Positions 35,422-45,507 are shown, numbered from the stretch's first letter. The stretch is DNA of 64,000 nt from Psychrobacter immobilis (GCA_904846265.1 CAJHAA010000015.1:18451-82450), one strand, 5' to 3'. Numbers and translations: made by a program. The notes: generated by a model not told the origin, from the sequence alone.

Positions 35422-36753
35422 CTACCGACCATCATACAACTCACGCACTACTTCACCAATCGCTGCAATACCATCAGTCAGCGTCTGCTCATCAGCCGCA
35501 ATACTCATACGAATACATTCATGCGCATGCTGATAATCGCTGACATCGACACCAGGGAAGAAATACTGACTTGGTACGATGAGTGTGCCTTTTTCTTTTA
35601 AAATCTCGTACAGCTCAACCGTAGTAATCGGTAAGTCTTTAAACCACAGCCATAAAAATATCGCGCCTTCAGGCTTATGAATCATCAACGGGTAATCGCC
35701 CAATGCTTCTTTTAACAGCTTCACGGCAAGGGTCGCCTGTTTTTGATAAAACGGCTTGATCTCATTATCGGCTAACTGCTTGATACGGTCATCTTTTACC
35801 AATGGCGTGGCAATCGCTGCACCAAAACGTGTTGGGGCTAGATTCACGACCGCATTCATCGCGCTGACCGCTTCGATCACTTTTGCATCGGCAACGATAA
35901 TACCGGTACGCATACCTGGCAGGCCAATTTTAGACAGGCTAAAGCACAGAATCGTATTGTCATCCCACGTCAAATGCGCGTCAGAATAGATGATATTCGG
36001 GAAGGGCATACCGTAGGCATTATCGATGATAAGCGGTATGTCATAACGTTTGGCAATCTCGGCCAAATGCGCCATTTCTTCATCGGTCAGCACGTTGCCA
36101 GTCGGGTTGGTCGGGCGTGAGCAGCAAATCGCGCCGATACGGCCTTTCTTTAGCGCTGGCAAGTTCTCTAATGCGTCAAAATCGACACGATATTTAAAGA
36201 AACCTTCCTCACCATCATGAGTCACTTCATCGATATGTGGCAATACCGCTGCGAAATGCTGACCTTCGACATGCACGTCGCTATAGCCGATATACTCAGG
36301 GGTCAATGGCAGTAGAATGGATTTGTCGATAGATTCGCTTGTTTTATCTTGACTGTTTTCATCAGCGAAAGCACCGCCAAATAGATTAAATAGATAGAAA
36401 AACGCATTCTGTGAGCCATTGGTCAGGGCGATATTTTCTGAGGTGAGGTTCCAATCATAATGACGGTTAAAGAAGCCAACCAAGGCATCGATAAATGCCG
36501 CATCACCTTGTGGGTTAGAGTAGTTCGCCATGCTGATAATCGCACTACTATTGGGTACGCCAGCATCATTGTCATTACCAAGCGCTTTATAAGTCTCCAA
36601 AAACAGCTCATTGACGGCATCAATTTTGGCAGGGTTACCACCGCCCAGCATATTAACTGGCTGATCGCTTTTTAGTGCATCGCCCAAATCGTCCATTAAT
36701 TGTGAGATGCCAGTGGGCTGGGTAAATTTTTGACCGAACTTCGAGAATTTCAT
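35422..36753 (-). CDS. avtA: AvtA, valine-pyruvate aminotransferase
   Basis: 443-residue class I/II PLP aminotransferase converting valine and pyruvate to 2-ketoisovalerate and alanine, or the reverse. The N-terminal MKFSKFGQKFTQPTGISQLMDDLG is characteristic of AvtA. NVLTDEEMAHLAEIAKRYDIPLIIDNAYGMPFP and FSLSKIGLPGMRTG (with the PLP Lys in SLSKIG) support the call. RPTNPTGN is also present. Ends near EVVRELYDGR. It stands alone in front of AT-rich orphan genes. Confidence 0.93.
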   Translation of the reverse strand: MKFSKFGQKFTQPTGISQLMDDLGDALKSDQPVNMLGGGNPAKIDAVNELFLETYKALGNDNDAGVPNSSAIISMANYSNPQGDAAFIDALVGFFNRHYDWNLTSENIALTNGSQNAFFYLFNLFGGAFADENSQDKTSESIDKSILLPLTPEYIGYSDVHVEGQHFAAVLPHIDEVTHDGEEGFFKYRVDFDALENLPALKKGRIGAICCSRPTNPTGNVLTDEEMAHLAEIAKRYDIPLIIDNAYGMPFPNIIYSDAHLTWDDNTILCFSLSKIGLPGMRTGIIVADAKVIEAVSAMNAVVNLAPTRFGAAIATPLVKDDRIKQLADNEIKPFYQKQATLAVKLLKEALGDYPLMIHKPEGAIFLWLWFKDLPITTVELYEILKEKGTLIVPSQYFFPGVDVSDYQHAHECIRMSIAADEQTLTDGIAAIGEVVRELYDGR

Positions 36754-37131
36754 AAGGCTACCATGCTGTTTTGGAGAGAGTTATAAGGGGTTATTAATCG
36801 ATAAAGTTGGGCTAGTATAGCAAATGAGGGCTATAAAATAAGCAAAGTGCGGGGCAGATATTGACTTATATGTCTATACAGCTTATGAAGCAAAAAAAGC
36901 CTTCTAGGTGAGTAGAAGGCTTTTTGGTTTGAGTAGTAAGAGGGTTGATAGCTAATCCCGCTTTATGCTTATAGTTGGCAGTCTATGGCGTACAATACCT
37001 ACAAACAAAGTAATTGATAAATATAAACAAAACCTGTCAAGTATAGAAAATAGTGTTTGAAGCTAGAGTGTATTATAATAATTTTTTTCTTCATATTTTT
37101 ACTTATCATCTAATAAAATAATTGGATTATC
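36754..37131. other. Divergent gap with an orphan terminator
   Basis: 378 AT-rich bases between divergent avtA and the small membrane protein gene. The hairpin at 36892-36925 is annotated separately; no other feature found. Confidence 0.5.
36892..36925. terminator. Orphan bidirectional terminator
   Basis: AAAAAAAGCCTTCT, a short loop, AGAAGGCTTTTTGG: a strong symmetric stem with A and T flanks. It sits between divergent genes, with no CDS reading into it from either side. Confidence 0.75.
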
Positions 37132-37599
37132 ATGTTAAGTTATTTTTTCAAAGAAGCTAATTTTGAAATCCCAATGTATATAATAAATACAGTGGTATTT
37201 TTCTTCATTTCGATTTTATATGCTATTGTGTTTCAGAGTTCAGGAGGGATTATTAATATTCATAATTTATATATTAATGGAGAGTCTCCCTATCATGCTA
37301 TTGGAGCCATAGTTATATATGTTATCATAGCTTTAGTAATAAGGTTTTTTATTAAAGATAAAAAAATAGGTATAATGAAAAACAGTCTTGATAATATTGT
37401 TAGGAGTACTCCTCAATTAGTCTTTAGTTTAGGTTCTACTTTATCTGGGATATTACTTGCGACATCTGTTTTAATCCTAGTTGATTATGGTTTTAATAAA
37501 TTATTCTATAAATATGCTTTAATTACTTTGGTTTATTTCTTTGTATTTATTTTTTTTGGTTCGATAACGAAGTATATTCTTAATGAATTAAAAAAATAG
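37132..37599 (+). CDS. AT-rich membrane protein, unknown function
   Basis: 155 residues, about four hydrophobic segments (roughly 15-36, 55-75, 95-118, 125-148) with a basic cytoplasmic loop between the second and third. Markedly AT-rich and rich in F, I, Y, unlike the neighbouring genes. ATG 37132 is preceded by a weak purine run only. No family recognised; might be transferred. Confidence 0.5.
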   Translation: MLSYFFKEANFEIPMYIINTVVFFFISILYAIVFQSSGGIINIHNLYINGESPYHAIGAIVIYVIIALVIRFFIKDKKIGIMKNSLDNIVRSTPQLVFSLGSTLSGILLATSVLILVDYGFNKLFYKYALITLVYFFVFIFFGSITKYILNELKK

Positions 37600-37873
37600 T
37601 TCTAATAGGAAGTGTTAATTTTTATGTATACTGAATAAGTAGTGTGTACATTACGGTAATAGATTTTCTCGTCTACTATATGATGTTTTTGTAGTAGGGT
37701 AAGACTTCTTTAATCGAGAAAAACCAGCCAGTACGCAAGAGTACTTCTGATGAAGAAATTCATCTTTGTATATTGAGTGATTTACGGTCAGTAGGCTTTA
37801 GTAGGGCTACGTAAGTATGAGATTCATCAAACTATAGTTAATACTTCACTCATACTGTTAGATAATACATAAT
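37600..37873. other. Noncoding AT-rich gap
   Basis: 274 bases between the AT-rich membrane gene and the YbbP terminator. No open frame over about 60 codons, no RNA gene, no repeat recognised. Confidence 0.5.
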
Positions 37874-37902
37874 TGAAAAACTCCCAATCAAGGGGTTTTT
37901 CT
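37874..37902. terminator. Terminator of the YbbP-type gene
   Basis: GAAAAACTCCC-AATCAA-GGGGTTTTTC: nine-pair stem with one G-U, flanked by A and T runs, about 50 bp downstream of the minus-strand stop. Confidence 0.75.
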
Positions 37903-37951
37903 TTATAAAGCCAAAAATAAGTGCAGTTTCATAAAATTTTTGCTACTAATC

Positions 37952-40597
37952 CTAAACCATCGCCCTAACTCTCGCCATAATCCCGCGTCCAATCACCAAT
38001 CTCACATAAATAATGGCAATTGCAAACAGCAATACGATTAATGCCGCGCCGCCAATAGCCAAGCTCGTCCAGGGCACACTAAACTGTAGATTAAACCATT
38101 GCGTGATAGCCGCCCATGCGCCAACACTGGCAATGACAACCGCAAAGGTCGCCGCGCTAATACCAAGTACGCCCAGCTCTAAGATATTGAGCATATATAG
38201 GTCACGCTTTTGCATGCCTAGTAATCTAAATGACGCGCTGTCCTTCATACGATCTTGTGAGGTAGACAGCAGCGAGCTGATCAGCACCATGACGCCAGTG
38301 AGTAGGGCAAGCAAGGTAAACACATAGACCAAGCGGCTCATTTGTACCACCAGCTCTTGGATTTGCTTGGCAATGGCAGTGCCGTCAATCGTGGTGACAG
38401 CAGGGAACTCACGTACCAGTTTGCCTTGTAGTTCTGGAATTGCATCTTCTGGTACGTGGGCGGTAGCAAACTGAATCTGCGGGGCAGCGGACAGTACAGA
38501 CGGCTCAAATAAGAAATAGAAATACGGGCTTGGGCCACGCTCATAGCGCTTGCGAATACTGGTAATCTGCCCGACAATTTCGATACCTTGAATATTAAAT
38601 CGTACCTGATCACCCATGCCGACATTGAGCATACTGGCGGCAGTATCTAAAATAGACAAGGGTTTGACTTGCTCATCTGTCGCATCGATAGGGGTGTATA
38701 GCGCGTCATCTGTGAGTGATTCAGTGATGTATTCGGTCTCCATGACCGTATCTGCGTAGCTCAAATTAAAGACACGCGTGGGATCATCAAACCCATCTTC
38801 AGGCACAATATCTTTTGCCGCTACGTCATTTGCCGTTTCCACACGCGCACGAATGACGGGATAATAAGTGACGGGTGCTTTAAGAATACTATTTATCTTG
38901 TCGTGCTGATCGGTCTGCACGTCGAGCAAAAACAAATTGGGCGCATCTTCAGGATAAGCATTAATAAACTGCGCATTGATACTGTGATTGAGTGTGGTGA
39001 TGAGCGTCAGCACTGCGACCGATAGCGATAAGGTGACAAAGAACAACGCTGATTGGTTGCCTTTACGCGCAAGGTTATGAATAGCGATACGCTGCATCCA
39101 ACTGACCTTGGTATTGCTCGCCAATTTGGCAAGTAGCCAGAGCCACCCACGAGCCAGTAGCCAAAATATAGCCACGAAGCCGATCAAGCCACCCAATAAC
39201 TGCGCCCCTAATGACAGCGAGCCCACTTCATAAGCAAAGAACGCATATAGCCCTACCAGTACCAAGCCATACCAGAGTAGCGGCACGCGTCGATACCAAG
39301 GCAGGTTTTGTGTCTGGGTGCTCGCCCCTTGATTGAGTAGGGTAGCGGGTTTAGTCGTGCTTAGCGCGCTCAAACCACGCTGCGCAATCAGTAACGTCAG
39401 GGCTAAGGCAATCACAATGGTCTTGATGGCACTGATTGGATTGATGGACAGCCCAACGTCGGCAGGCAAGATAGCCACCAGATAAGGCTGACCAATTTTA
39501 AGCAAACCTAGACTCAGTATAATCGCGGCGACACAAGCAATGGCAGTCGTGATGATAAGCAATTGATAGTAGCTGCGCTTGAGTGAGCCAAGCGGTTCAC
39601 CTAATGCCAAACGAATGGCATTATTAGACTGCTGCTTGGTGACAAACGCGCTAATGACGCCGTACATGGCGACCGCAGAAAGTAGCAACACTGCGATGAC
39701 CAGTAACTTTAAAAACATCAGTACATTATCAGAGATACGCGAGACCGAAGTGTCTGCGGACTCTGCGTCAGAGAGCTCGATATCAGGATAGTTGGTCAGG
39801 ATGTCTGTGAGCGCATCACGCTGCGTCGTTATCAGTTCGGGATCGCCTGCCATCTCAATACGATAGTTTATGCGGCTACGTTGACCCAACAGATTGGTCG
39901 CTGCAAGCGAGTCTTGATGCATTAAGACACGCCCACCAAACCCAAAGGTGGTCAGCGGGCGATCAGGTTCTTTTGTCAGCACATCACTTATTGTGAACTG
40001 CGCATCGCCAATGGTAATGTGGTCGCCGACCTTGGCCTGTAGACTACTGAGCACTTCTGGCGCGACGATGACACTGTCAGAGGTTAGCTGCTCCCACAGC
40101 GGCTGTCCTGAGGCAAGCTCCGCTTTACCGTATAAGGGATACGACGGCGAGACCGCTTTAATGCTGGCAAGCAAGGTTTGCTCATCATTGACCAGCATGG
40201 CGCTAAACTGATAGTCATACACCGTCTGCGTATCGGGGATTGTTTCTACCTGCGTCAATACTTCACTTGGCCAGTCTTGCTTACTGTTTAGAATCAAATC
40301 GCCACCAACGAGCGCGCGCTGATTGTCATTGATATAGCGATCGACAGACTGCTGCACAGAATCGAGGGTTAAATAAGTGGCAAGCGACAGGGTTAATGTC
40401 AGCAGAAACAACACGGGATACACCCAGCGCTGCCACCAACTACGGCTGAGTGCCTGTGAGCCCAGTGTTTGAAAACCTAGGGTACGGGTAAATAATTGGT
40501 TTAGGATACCGCTAGGATAGCTGGACTCTTGACGCATACTGGTATCAGTCTTTTTTGTATCAGCTGGTGGTTTATTGTCTGTGGGCTTACTATTCAT
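37952..40597 (-). CDS. YbbP-type ABC transporter permease (FtsX/MacB superfamily)
   Basis: 881-residue FtsX-like permease. An N-terminal cytoplasmic tail is followed by a membrane segment (about 50-70), a large periplasmic domain, a first FtsX helix group near residues 290-420, further helices about 440-560, a second periplasmic part, and a C-terminal FtsX helix group (about 755-870) with LLGMQKRDLYML, the coupling segment. It fits the YbbP partner of YbbA and TesA. Substrate unknown; the family is linked to export or envelope maintenance rather than uptake. Confidence 0.88.
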   Translation of the reverse strand: MNSKPTDNKPPADTKKTDTSMRQESSYPSGILNQLFTRTLGFQTLGSQALSRSWWQRWVYPVLFLLTLTLSLATYLTLDSVQQSVDRYINDNQRALVGGDLILNSKQDWPSEVLTQVETIPDTQTVYDYQFSAMLVNDEQTLLASIKAVSPSYPLYGKAELASGQPLWEQLTSDSVIVAPEVLSSLQAKVGDHITIGDAQFTISDVLTKEPDRPLTTFGFGGRVLMHQDSLAATNLLGQRSRINYRIEMAGDPELITTQRDALTDILTNYPDIELSDAESADTSVSRISDNVLMFLKLLVIAVLLLSAVAMYGVISAFVTKQQSNNAIRLALGEPLGSLKRSYYQLLIITTAIACVAAIILSLGLLKIGQPYLVAILPADVGLSINPISAIKTIVIALALTLLIAQRGLSALSTTKPATLLNQGASTQTQNLPWYRRVPLLWYGLVLVGLYAFFAYEVGSLSLGAQLLGGLIGFVAIFWLLARGWLWLLAKLASNTKVSWMQRIAIHNLARKGNQSALFFVTLSLSVAVLTLITTLNHSINAQFINAYPEDAPNLFLLDVQTDQHDKINSILKAPVTYYPVIRARVETANDVAAKDIVPEDGFDDPTRVFNLSYADTVMETEYITESLTDDALYTPIDATDEQVKPLSILDTAASMLNVGMGDQVRFNIQGIEIVGQITSIRKRYERGPSPYFYFLFEPSVLSAAPQIQFATAHVPEDAIPELQGKLVREFPAVTTIDGTAIAKQIQELVVQMSRLVYVFTLLALLTGVMVLISSLLSTSQDRMKDSASFRLLGMQKRDLYMLNILELGVLGISAATFAVVIASVGAWAAITQWFNLQFSVPWTSLAIGGAALIVLLFAIAIIYVRLVIGRGIMARVRAMV

Positions 40598-40616
40598 TAA
40601 GATACAATCCAGTTAT

Positions 40617-41336
40617 TCATGTAGGTACAATTCGACCATCATGCATGGTGATGACACGATCTGCCATTTCGGCAAGTGCAGGGTCATGAGTCACCACCAC
40701 TAGTGCCGAGCCAACCTGTTGGCGTAAGTCCAATAGCAGCTGCATGACTTGGTCGGCATTTTGCTCATCTAAGTTACCGGTTGGCTCGTCAGCAAAGACA
40801 ATCTTTGGATGCGATACCAGTGCGCGTGCCACCGCTGTACGTTGCTGCTCACCACCTGACAACTGATTGGGCAAGCTATGACGGCGATGACCCAAATCAA
40901 CGGCATCAATTAGCTCGTCTACTCGTGCTGGGTTTGGACGTCTGGCAATATCAAGTGGAAAGGCGATGTTCTCGGCGACTGTCAAGGTTGGTAGTAAATG
41001 AAACGACTGAAAGACAAAACCCATGTCGTGTTGACGAATGACCGCCAGCGCATCTTCGTCAAGACTGCTGAGCATTTGACCTGCTAGCGACACCGTACCG
41101 CTATCGGGATAGTCTAATGCTGCCAGTAAACCTAACAAGGTGGATTTACCTGAGCCTGATTTGCCCATGATGACTACAAACTCGCTAGCGTTGACATACA
41201 TATCTACGTCTTTGATGATGGACAGCTTTTGCTCACCGACTTGCACAGTTTTATTGAGTTTATTAGCGGTGAGTAGGACTTCTTTTTTATAATCTGCTTG
41301 TGGCGTTGAAGCGGCAATCGAAGGTGATGATGTCAT
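40617..41336 (-). CDS. YbbA-type ABC transporter ATP-binding protein
   Basis: 239-residue ABC ATPase of the MacB/LolD-like family. Walker A GKSGSGKSTLLGLLA, Q-loop FQSFHLLP, signature LSGGEQQRTAVARAL, Walker B IVFADEPTGNLDE, H-loop VTHD. It begins after an N-terminal extension. It is 19 bp upstream of the permease gene and forms a transcription unit with it; the tesA-like gene lies 12 bp upstream. Confidence 0.92.
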   Translation of the reverse strand: MTSSPSIAASTPQADYKKEVLLTANKLNKTVQVGEQKLSIIKDVDMYVNASEFVVIMGKSGSGKSTLLGLLAALDYPDSGTVSLAGQMLSSLDEDALAVIRQHDMGFVFQSFHLLPTLTVAENIAFPLDIARRPNPARVDELIDAVDLGHRRHSLPNQLSGGEQQRTAVARALVSHPKIVFADEPTGNLDEQNADQVMQLLLDLRQQVGSALVVVTHDPALAEMADRVITMHDGRIVPT

Positions 41337-41348
41337 TACAGTGTCTCG

Positions 41349-42173
41349 TTAAGTAGTCTCATTTATCGTATTTTTTGTCGTTTCATCTTGAGCATTTTCA
41401 GTTGTATTGTCTGCATCAGCTGTTCTTAGCTCTTCTAGTTTAGGCGCTAGAATAGGTAGGATATTGTCATTGACGATAATCTCGTAGCCCTCTTTCGTCG
41501 GATGAATGGCATCGGCTTGATTGAGCGCAGGATCACCGCCCACACCATCCAAAAAGAAAGGAATCAGCGTCACGTTCATGTCTTTGGCGACGCGAGGATA
41601 TATCGCTGCAAATGACTTCACATACTCAGAGCCAAGGTTGTCATAGATTTGCATGCCGCCCAAAATGACGATACTGCCATTATCCTGTAGACGTTTGACC
41701 GCGGTACTAATATTGGCTTCAACTGTCGCCACATTGATACCGCGTATGGCATCGTTAGCACCAATGGTCAAAATTGTCACATCAGGCTTAGTTTGCAACA
41801 CCCAGTCTAAGCGATTGACCAATCCCGTGCTGGTTTCACCACTCAATCCTGAATTGATAACTTTGGCATTGTCGTAACCCATTACTTGCAGACGATCTTC
41901 TAACTGAGCAGGATAGTTGTCATCTTTATCCACCCCAAGACCTTCTGTCAGGGAGTCGCCCAATGCCAAGATCGTTAATGGCGCTTGCTGTGCAGTGGAT
42001 GTTACCGGTTGCTCAGATTTTGTCGTTTGAGGTTCGGCAGTTTGAGTGCTATTTTGCATGCCATTATCGGTGCTAGGTTCAGATGGTTTTTGGCAACCAC
42101 CGAGCGCCATTACGGCTGTTAAAATAGCCAATGTTGGTAAGTGTCGAGCGAAACTAATGGATAAATTCATCAT
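41349..42173 (-). CDS. tesA: TesA-like GDSL esterase lipoprotein
   Basis: 274-residue SGNH/GDSL hydrolase. The lipobox ALGGC (Cys27) predicts a lipoprotein, and a linker rich in T, S and Q (about 30-65) precedes the catalytic domain. Block I LALGDSLTEGLG (Ser74), block II SGLSGETS, block III GANDA, block V DAIHPT. The acyl-CoA thioesterase I/arylesterase TesA is commonly next to YbbA/YbbP. An acidic, low-complexity tail follows residue 250. Lipidation is unusual compared with periplasmic E. coli TesA. Confidence 0.9.
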   Translation of the reverse strand: MMNLSISFARHLPTLAILTAVMALGGCQKPSEPSTDNGMQNSTQTAEPQTTKSEQPVTSTAQQAPLTILALGDSLTEGLGVDKDDNYPAQLEDRLQVMGYDNAKVINSGLSGETSTGLVNRLDWVLQTKPDVTILTIGANDAIRGINVATVEANISTAVKRLQDNGSIVILGGMQIYDNLGSEYVKSFAAIYPRVAKDMNVTLIPFFLDGVGGDPALNQADAIHPTKEGYEIIVNDNILPILAPKLEELRTADADNTTENAQDETTKNTINETT

Positions 42174-42260
42174 GATTATTCTGTCCTATAAGCAATCAAA
42201 CCAGTGTAGCAAAATAAGACAGACACCAATATTATCCTAAGGTTACTGTAGTTTTTGATA

Positions 42261-43529
42261 TTAAAGCTTTTTGCCATCGACCATCACTGGACGACTCACT
42301 ACCCAAGCAATGACGACGTTGATAACCATCAAAATGAGCATAATGAATAGCGGTAAATCCCAGCTGCCAGTCGCTTCATGTAGCCAACCTGTCCCTAAGG
42401 GACCAAAAAATGCAATCAAATAACCGACGAATTGCGCCATACCCGACAGCTCACTAGATTGGTTGGTCGTATAAGTACGTAAGGAGAACAGCATCATGCT
42501 CAAGGTGAAAATAGCGGAGCAGCCAATGCCCATCAGACCTGACCACAACCACGCGAGGTCGGTAGATAAATAATTGATTCCTAAAATACCAATAACATTC
42601 AGCACCGCTGCAAACACCGCCAGCGCCTGAATAGGGCGGCCACGATTGATCAGCCACGTCAGGCTCAAAATAGAGACTGGCGCCATAAACTGAAACACTG
42701 AAGCCATTTGTCCTGCTTGCACTGCAGATAGCCCTTTGCTGACCCAAATAGAGGGTAAGAAACTGGCAACGGTATAAAATAATAGTGATTGCAGCCCCAT
42801 AAATACCGCAATTTGCCAAGCAAAAGGCGTACGCCACATGGAGATGTCAGAAGATCCAGAGGTAGGTGGCACAATTGCTTGATGACTAGACGAACCCAGA
42901 CGCAACCGCAAAAATATCCAAATAATGATCGCAAAAATGCCCAATAGCGACCACCCACCCAGTGCCCATTGCCAGCCCACTTGCTCAGATAATGGCAGTA
43001 CAACTCCAGCGACGATGCCTGCCGTTACCGTCATCGTTAGACTAAATAGCCCTGTTATGAGTGGAATATGCTGGGGCGTACGCTGTTTAATAACAGGGGC
43101 AGCTAAGGTATTCGCAAAACCGATAGCCAAGGTCAACAATAACGTACCAATCAAAAACCCAGACCAAGTGGGAATAACGGTACGAATCATCATACCAGTG
43201 GTTAATAACGCAATCATCGCAATGAGCGTATTCTCAAGCCCAAAACGCTTACCAATGGCTGGCGCGATCAGTGCGCCCACTGCAAAAGTCAGCATGGGCA
43301 CTGCTCCTAGCCAACCAATCTGCGTCTCAGAGATATTGAGTGCATCTTGTACGACAGGGGCAATAGAGCCAAGAGCAACAATAGGCGCACGCATATTGGT
43401 GGCGAGCAAGATCATGGCACATAAGATGAGCCAAAAAGTGAAGCGTGAGGAGGGCAGCTCAAACGGTGACGGCGTATCTGAATGAGACTGTAATGGCACA
43501 TCAGGTGGCAAATCAGCAGAGGTAGACAT
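42261..43529 (-). CDS. MFS transporter, CynX/NimT family
   Basis: About 422 residues with twelve predicted membrane segments. NMRAPIVALGSIAPVVQDAL near the first helix and GWLGAVPMLTFAVGALIAP are typical of the cyanate/nitroimidazole CynX/NimT subgroup. The open frame extends upstream to a GTG at 43619 with no support; MSTSADLPPDV at 43529 fits better but also lacks a clear Shine-Dalgarno. Substrate unknown. Confidence 0.8.
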   Translation of the reverse strand: MSTSADLPPDVPLQSHSDTPSPFELPSSRFTFWLILCAMILLATNMRAPIVALGSIAPVVQDALNISETQIGWLGAVPMLTFAVGALIAPAIGKRFGLENTLIAMIALLTTGMMIRTVIPTWSGFLIGTLLLTLAIGFANTLAAPVIKQRTPQHIPLITGLFSLTMTVTAGIVAGVVLPLSEQVGWQWALGGWSLLGIFAIIIWIFLRLRLGSSSHQAIVPPTSGSSDISMWRTPFAWQIAVFMGLQSLLFYTVASFLPSIWVSKGLSAVQAGQMASVFQFMAPVSILSLTWLINRGRPIQALAVFAAVLNVIGILGINYLSTDLAWLWSGLMGIGCSAIFTLSMMLFSLRTYTTNQSSELSGMAQFVGYLIAFFGPLGTGWLHEATGSWDLPLFIMLILMVINVVIAWVVSRPVMVDGKKL

Positions 43530-43619
43530 AGCAGCACGACTATTAGAATAAGAAAAAGGACACGTCATTAAACAGCGCCGAAGCATCGTCGCTTGTAAAT
43601 AACACCAAAGAAAACGCAC

Positions 43620-43962
43620 CTAGACGGTGACTAAAATCATTAATTAGAATCGTAAATTAGAACTAGAGATTACTTGCAGAATACAAGATATATGAGTAAC
43701 CATTTTGAAAGCGCGCTTATCTTCAATCGCCTATCAACTGGATACGGTATTAGATTTATTTAGTCTACTATTATTAACAGGCCTTGCACGTGCCGTATTT
43801 ATATCCAAGATATCTTAAAGCGATGCTAACTAGATACGTCGCGGCTGGCACAACTAAAAATAGCGCCAGTCCCTTGCAAAGGACTAGACGCTATTATAAG
43901 AACAGATGTTAGGTAAATACTACCAGCGTATAGTAACAAACGCGGTATTTATACAATTTAGT
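43620..43962. other. Gap between MFS gene and nqrM
   Basis: About 340 bases. It contains the MFS promoter region and the nqrM terminator at 43856-43897; nothing else recognised. Confidence 0.5.
43856..43897 (-). terminator. Terminator of nqrM
   Basis: On the minus strand TAGCG-TCT-AGTCC, a loop TTTGCAAG, GGACT-GG-CGCTA then TTTTTAG. The stem has a small internal mismatch. 65 bp after the nqrM stop. Confidence 0.65.
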
Positions 43963-44208
43963 TTATACAGGTTTGCCTAGCTGAGCGGCTTTAAGGGCAT
44001 TTTCTTGCTGTTCTGCCACGATTGAATCACACTTATTGGGATCATTTCCACAAAACGAGCAATTTTCATCACCCATTAGTTTAGCAACGCCGCCACAAGA
44101 TCCTCTAAGCGGCTTCTTTTTAACCATATAACCGATACCCATAAAGATAAAGAACAGGACGAATACGGTAAAGGTAATGGCAAGCATGGGAAGCAATTGA
44201 CTAAGCAT
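43963..44208 (-). CDS. nqrM: NqrM, Na+-NQR maturation factor
   Basis: 81-residue membrane protein. One N-terminal helix (about 8-28) is followed by a cysteine-rich domain: Cys38, Cys50, Cys53, Cys60 (SCGG...CSFCGNDPNKC), the DUF539/NqrM pattern. NqrM delivers iron for the Cys-ligated cluster between NqrD and NqrE. It lies downstream of apbE in the nqr neighbourhood, which supports the call. Confidence 0.92.
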   Translation of the reverse strand: MLSQLLPMLAITFTVFVLFFIFMGIGYMVKKKPLRGSCGGVAKLMGDENCSFCGNDPNKCDSIVAEQQENALKAAQLGKPV

Positions 44209-44361
44209 AGAGGAAACCTCGATTTTTAAAAATAGTGTGGCTATTTACTAGGGTAATACCTTAATAGTATAGCAAGATCAGTATAGCAAATTTTTGTATG
44301 GCTCGTTGATGGTTATAGAGCCGTTTACAGTATTGCGACTAAGCTCTATTGCGACTAGGTT

Positions 44362-45507
44362 CTAAGGCTGTTTGTCAGCACGTAATGCTTGCATTGCTGG
44401 TGTTTGTACCACTTGCCACTGGTCAGTATTCTTATCAGAATCCGTCGCCTTTGCATCATCAGCTAAAACAACAAACAAGGCAGATATATCTTGTGCTTTG
44501 GCTGTTGCAAGGGCTTTTTTATAAGGCATTGCAGTGAGGGCGGTTGCCCACGCATCTGCTAGTGCGACTGAGTCTGCTGCAACGGTTACCGATGGTGCGC
44601 CGTTCGCGATAGGCTTGCCAGTGGTTGGGTCAATCGTATGACTGTAGCGCTGACCGTCGAATATGACGGAATTACGATAGTTGCCAGAAGTTGCCAAATA
44701 CATCTGATTATCAGTATTGATTGGTTGACGAATCGCTGATATTGTCTGACGCTCGCTGACCGTACTGTCCTCAATAGGCGCATCAATCGCAATTTGCCAC
44801 GGCTGCTGTTGGTTATTGACCCCAGAGGTTGCAATTTCACCCCCTATCTCTACCATGTAGTTGCGAATTTGATAGTCATCTCTGAGCACATCGGCAATCA
44901 CATCGACGCCATAACCTTTAGCAACTGCTGAGAAATCAAGCCCGACCCCGTCTTTAGTTTTATAAATGCTCTGCTCTTTTTGTATAATGCTCTCAAAATC
45001 TACCAAGGCTTTTGCTTGAGCAATCTCAAGTGCTGTTGGCGGACTTTGCAAGCGCTCAACGGTCATGGTGCTACCAAAGCCCCAAGTCTCTACCAATGGC
45101 ATGACGGTAGGATCAAAGGCGCCACCAGATTGCTGATAGACGATTCGTGACACATCAAGCACGTGAGCAAAATCTGCATCGATAGTGAGGGGGATGTCTT
45201 TACCTAACTGGTTGAACTTAGAGATAGTAGAGTCTGCTTGATAGGTAGACATACTGTCATTGATTTGCTGCAAGCGCTTATCAATCGACGCTTGGATGGC
45301 CGCTTCATCTGCATCCGCAGGTAGCTGATAACTGATATGGTAGCTCGTTCCCATGGTCTCACCGCTGAGATAATCATAATCTGGCGTTTGCTGGCAAGCA
45401 CTAAGACTGAATACAGCACTGATAGCCATAACGGGCAATAAGGTGGTTTTCATCGATTTGTTAGACAATGAGAGTGGGGCTAATTTTTGCATTATTGGTT
45501 TTCTCAT
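44362..45507 (-). CDS. apbE: ApbE, FAD:protein FMN transferase
   Basis: About 380 residues. A lipoprotein signal (VFSLSAC) is followed by the ApbE domain: LSGETMGTSYHISY near the N terminus, QQSGGAFDPTVMPLVETWGFG, GVGLDFSAVAKGYGVD, YMVEIGGEIATSG and SHTIDPTTGKPI, then SVALADAWATALTAMP. ApbE attaches FMN to the SGAT threonines of NqrB and NqrC, both present in this locus. Several starts are possible (45516, 45507, 45492, 45453); ATG 45453 (MKTTLLPVMAIS) gives the tidiest lipoprotein signal but has no ribosome binding site. Confidence 0.92.
   Translation of the reverse strand: MRKPIMQKLAPLSLSNKSMKTTLLPVMAISAVFSLSACQQTPDYDYLSGETMGTSYHISYQLPADADEAAIQASIDKRLQQINDSMSTYQADSTISKFNQLGKDIPLTIDADFAHVLDVSRIVYQQSGGAFDPTVMPLVETWGFGSTMTVERLQSPPTALEIAQAKALVDFESIIQKEQSIYKTKDGVGLDFSAVAKGYGVDVIADVLRDDYQIRNYMVEIGGEIATSGVNNQQQPWQIAIDAPIEDSTVSERQTISAIRQPINTDNQMYLATSGNYRNSVIFDGQRYSHTIDPTTGKPIANGAPSVTVAADSVALADAWATALTAMPYKKALATAKAQDISALFVVLADDAKATDSDKNTDQWQVVQTPAMQALRADKQP

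Noticed and set aside
43530..43619. N-terminal extension of the MFS transporter gene to GTG 43619
   Set aside because: The extension has no Shine-Dalgarno and no family similarity; a later start is better.
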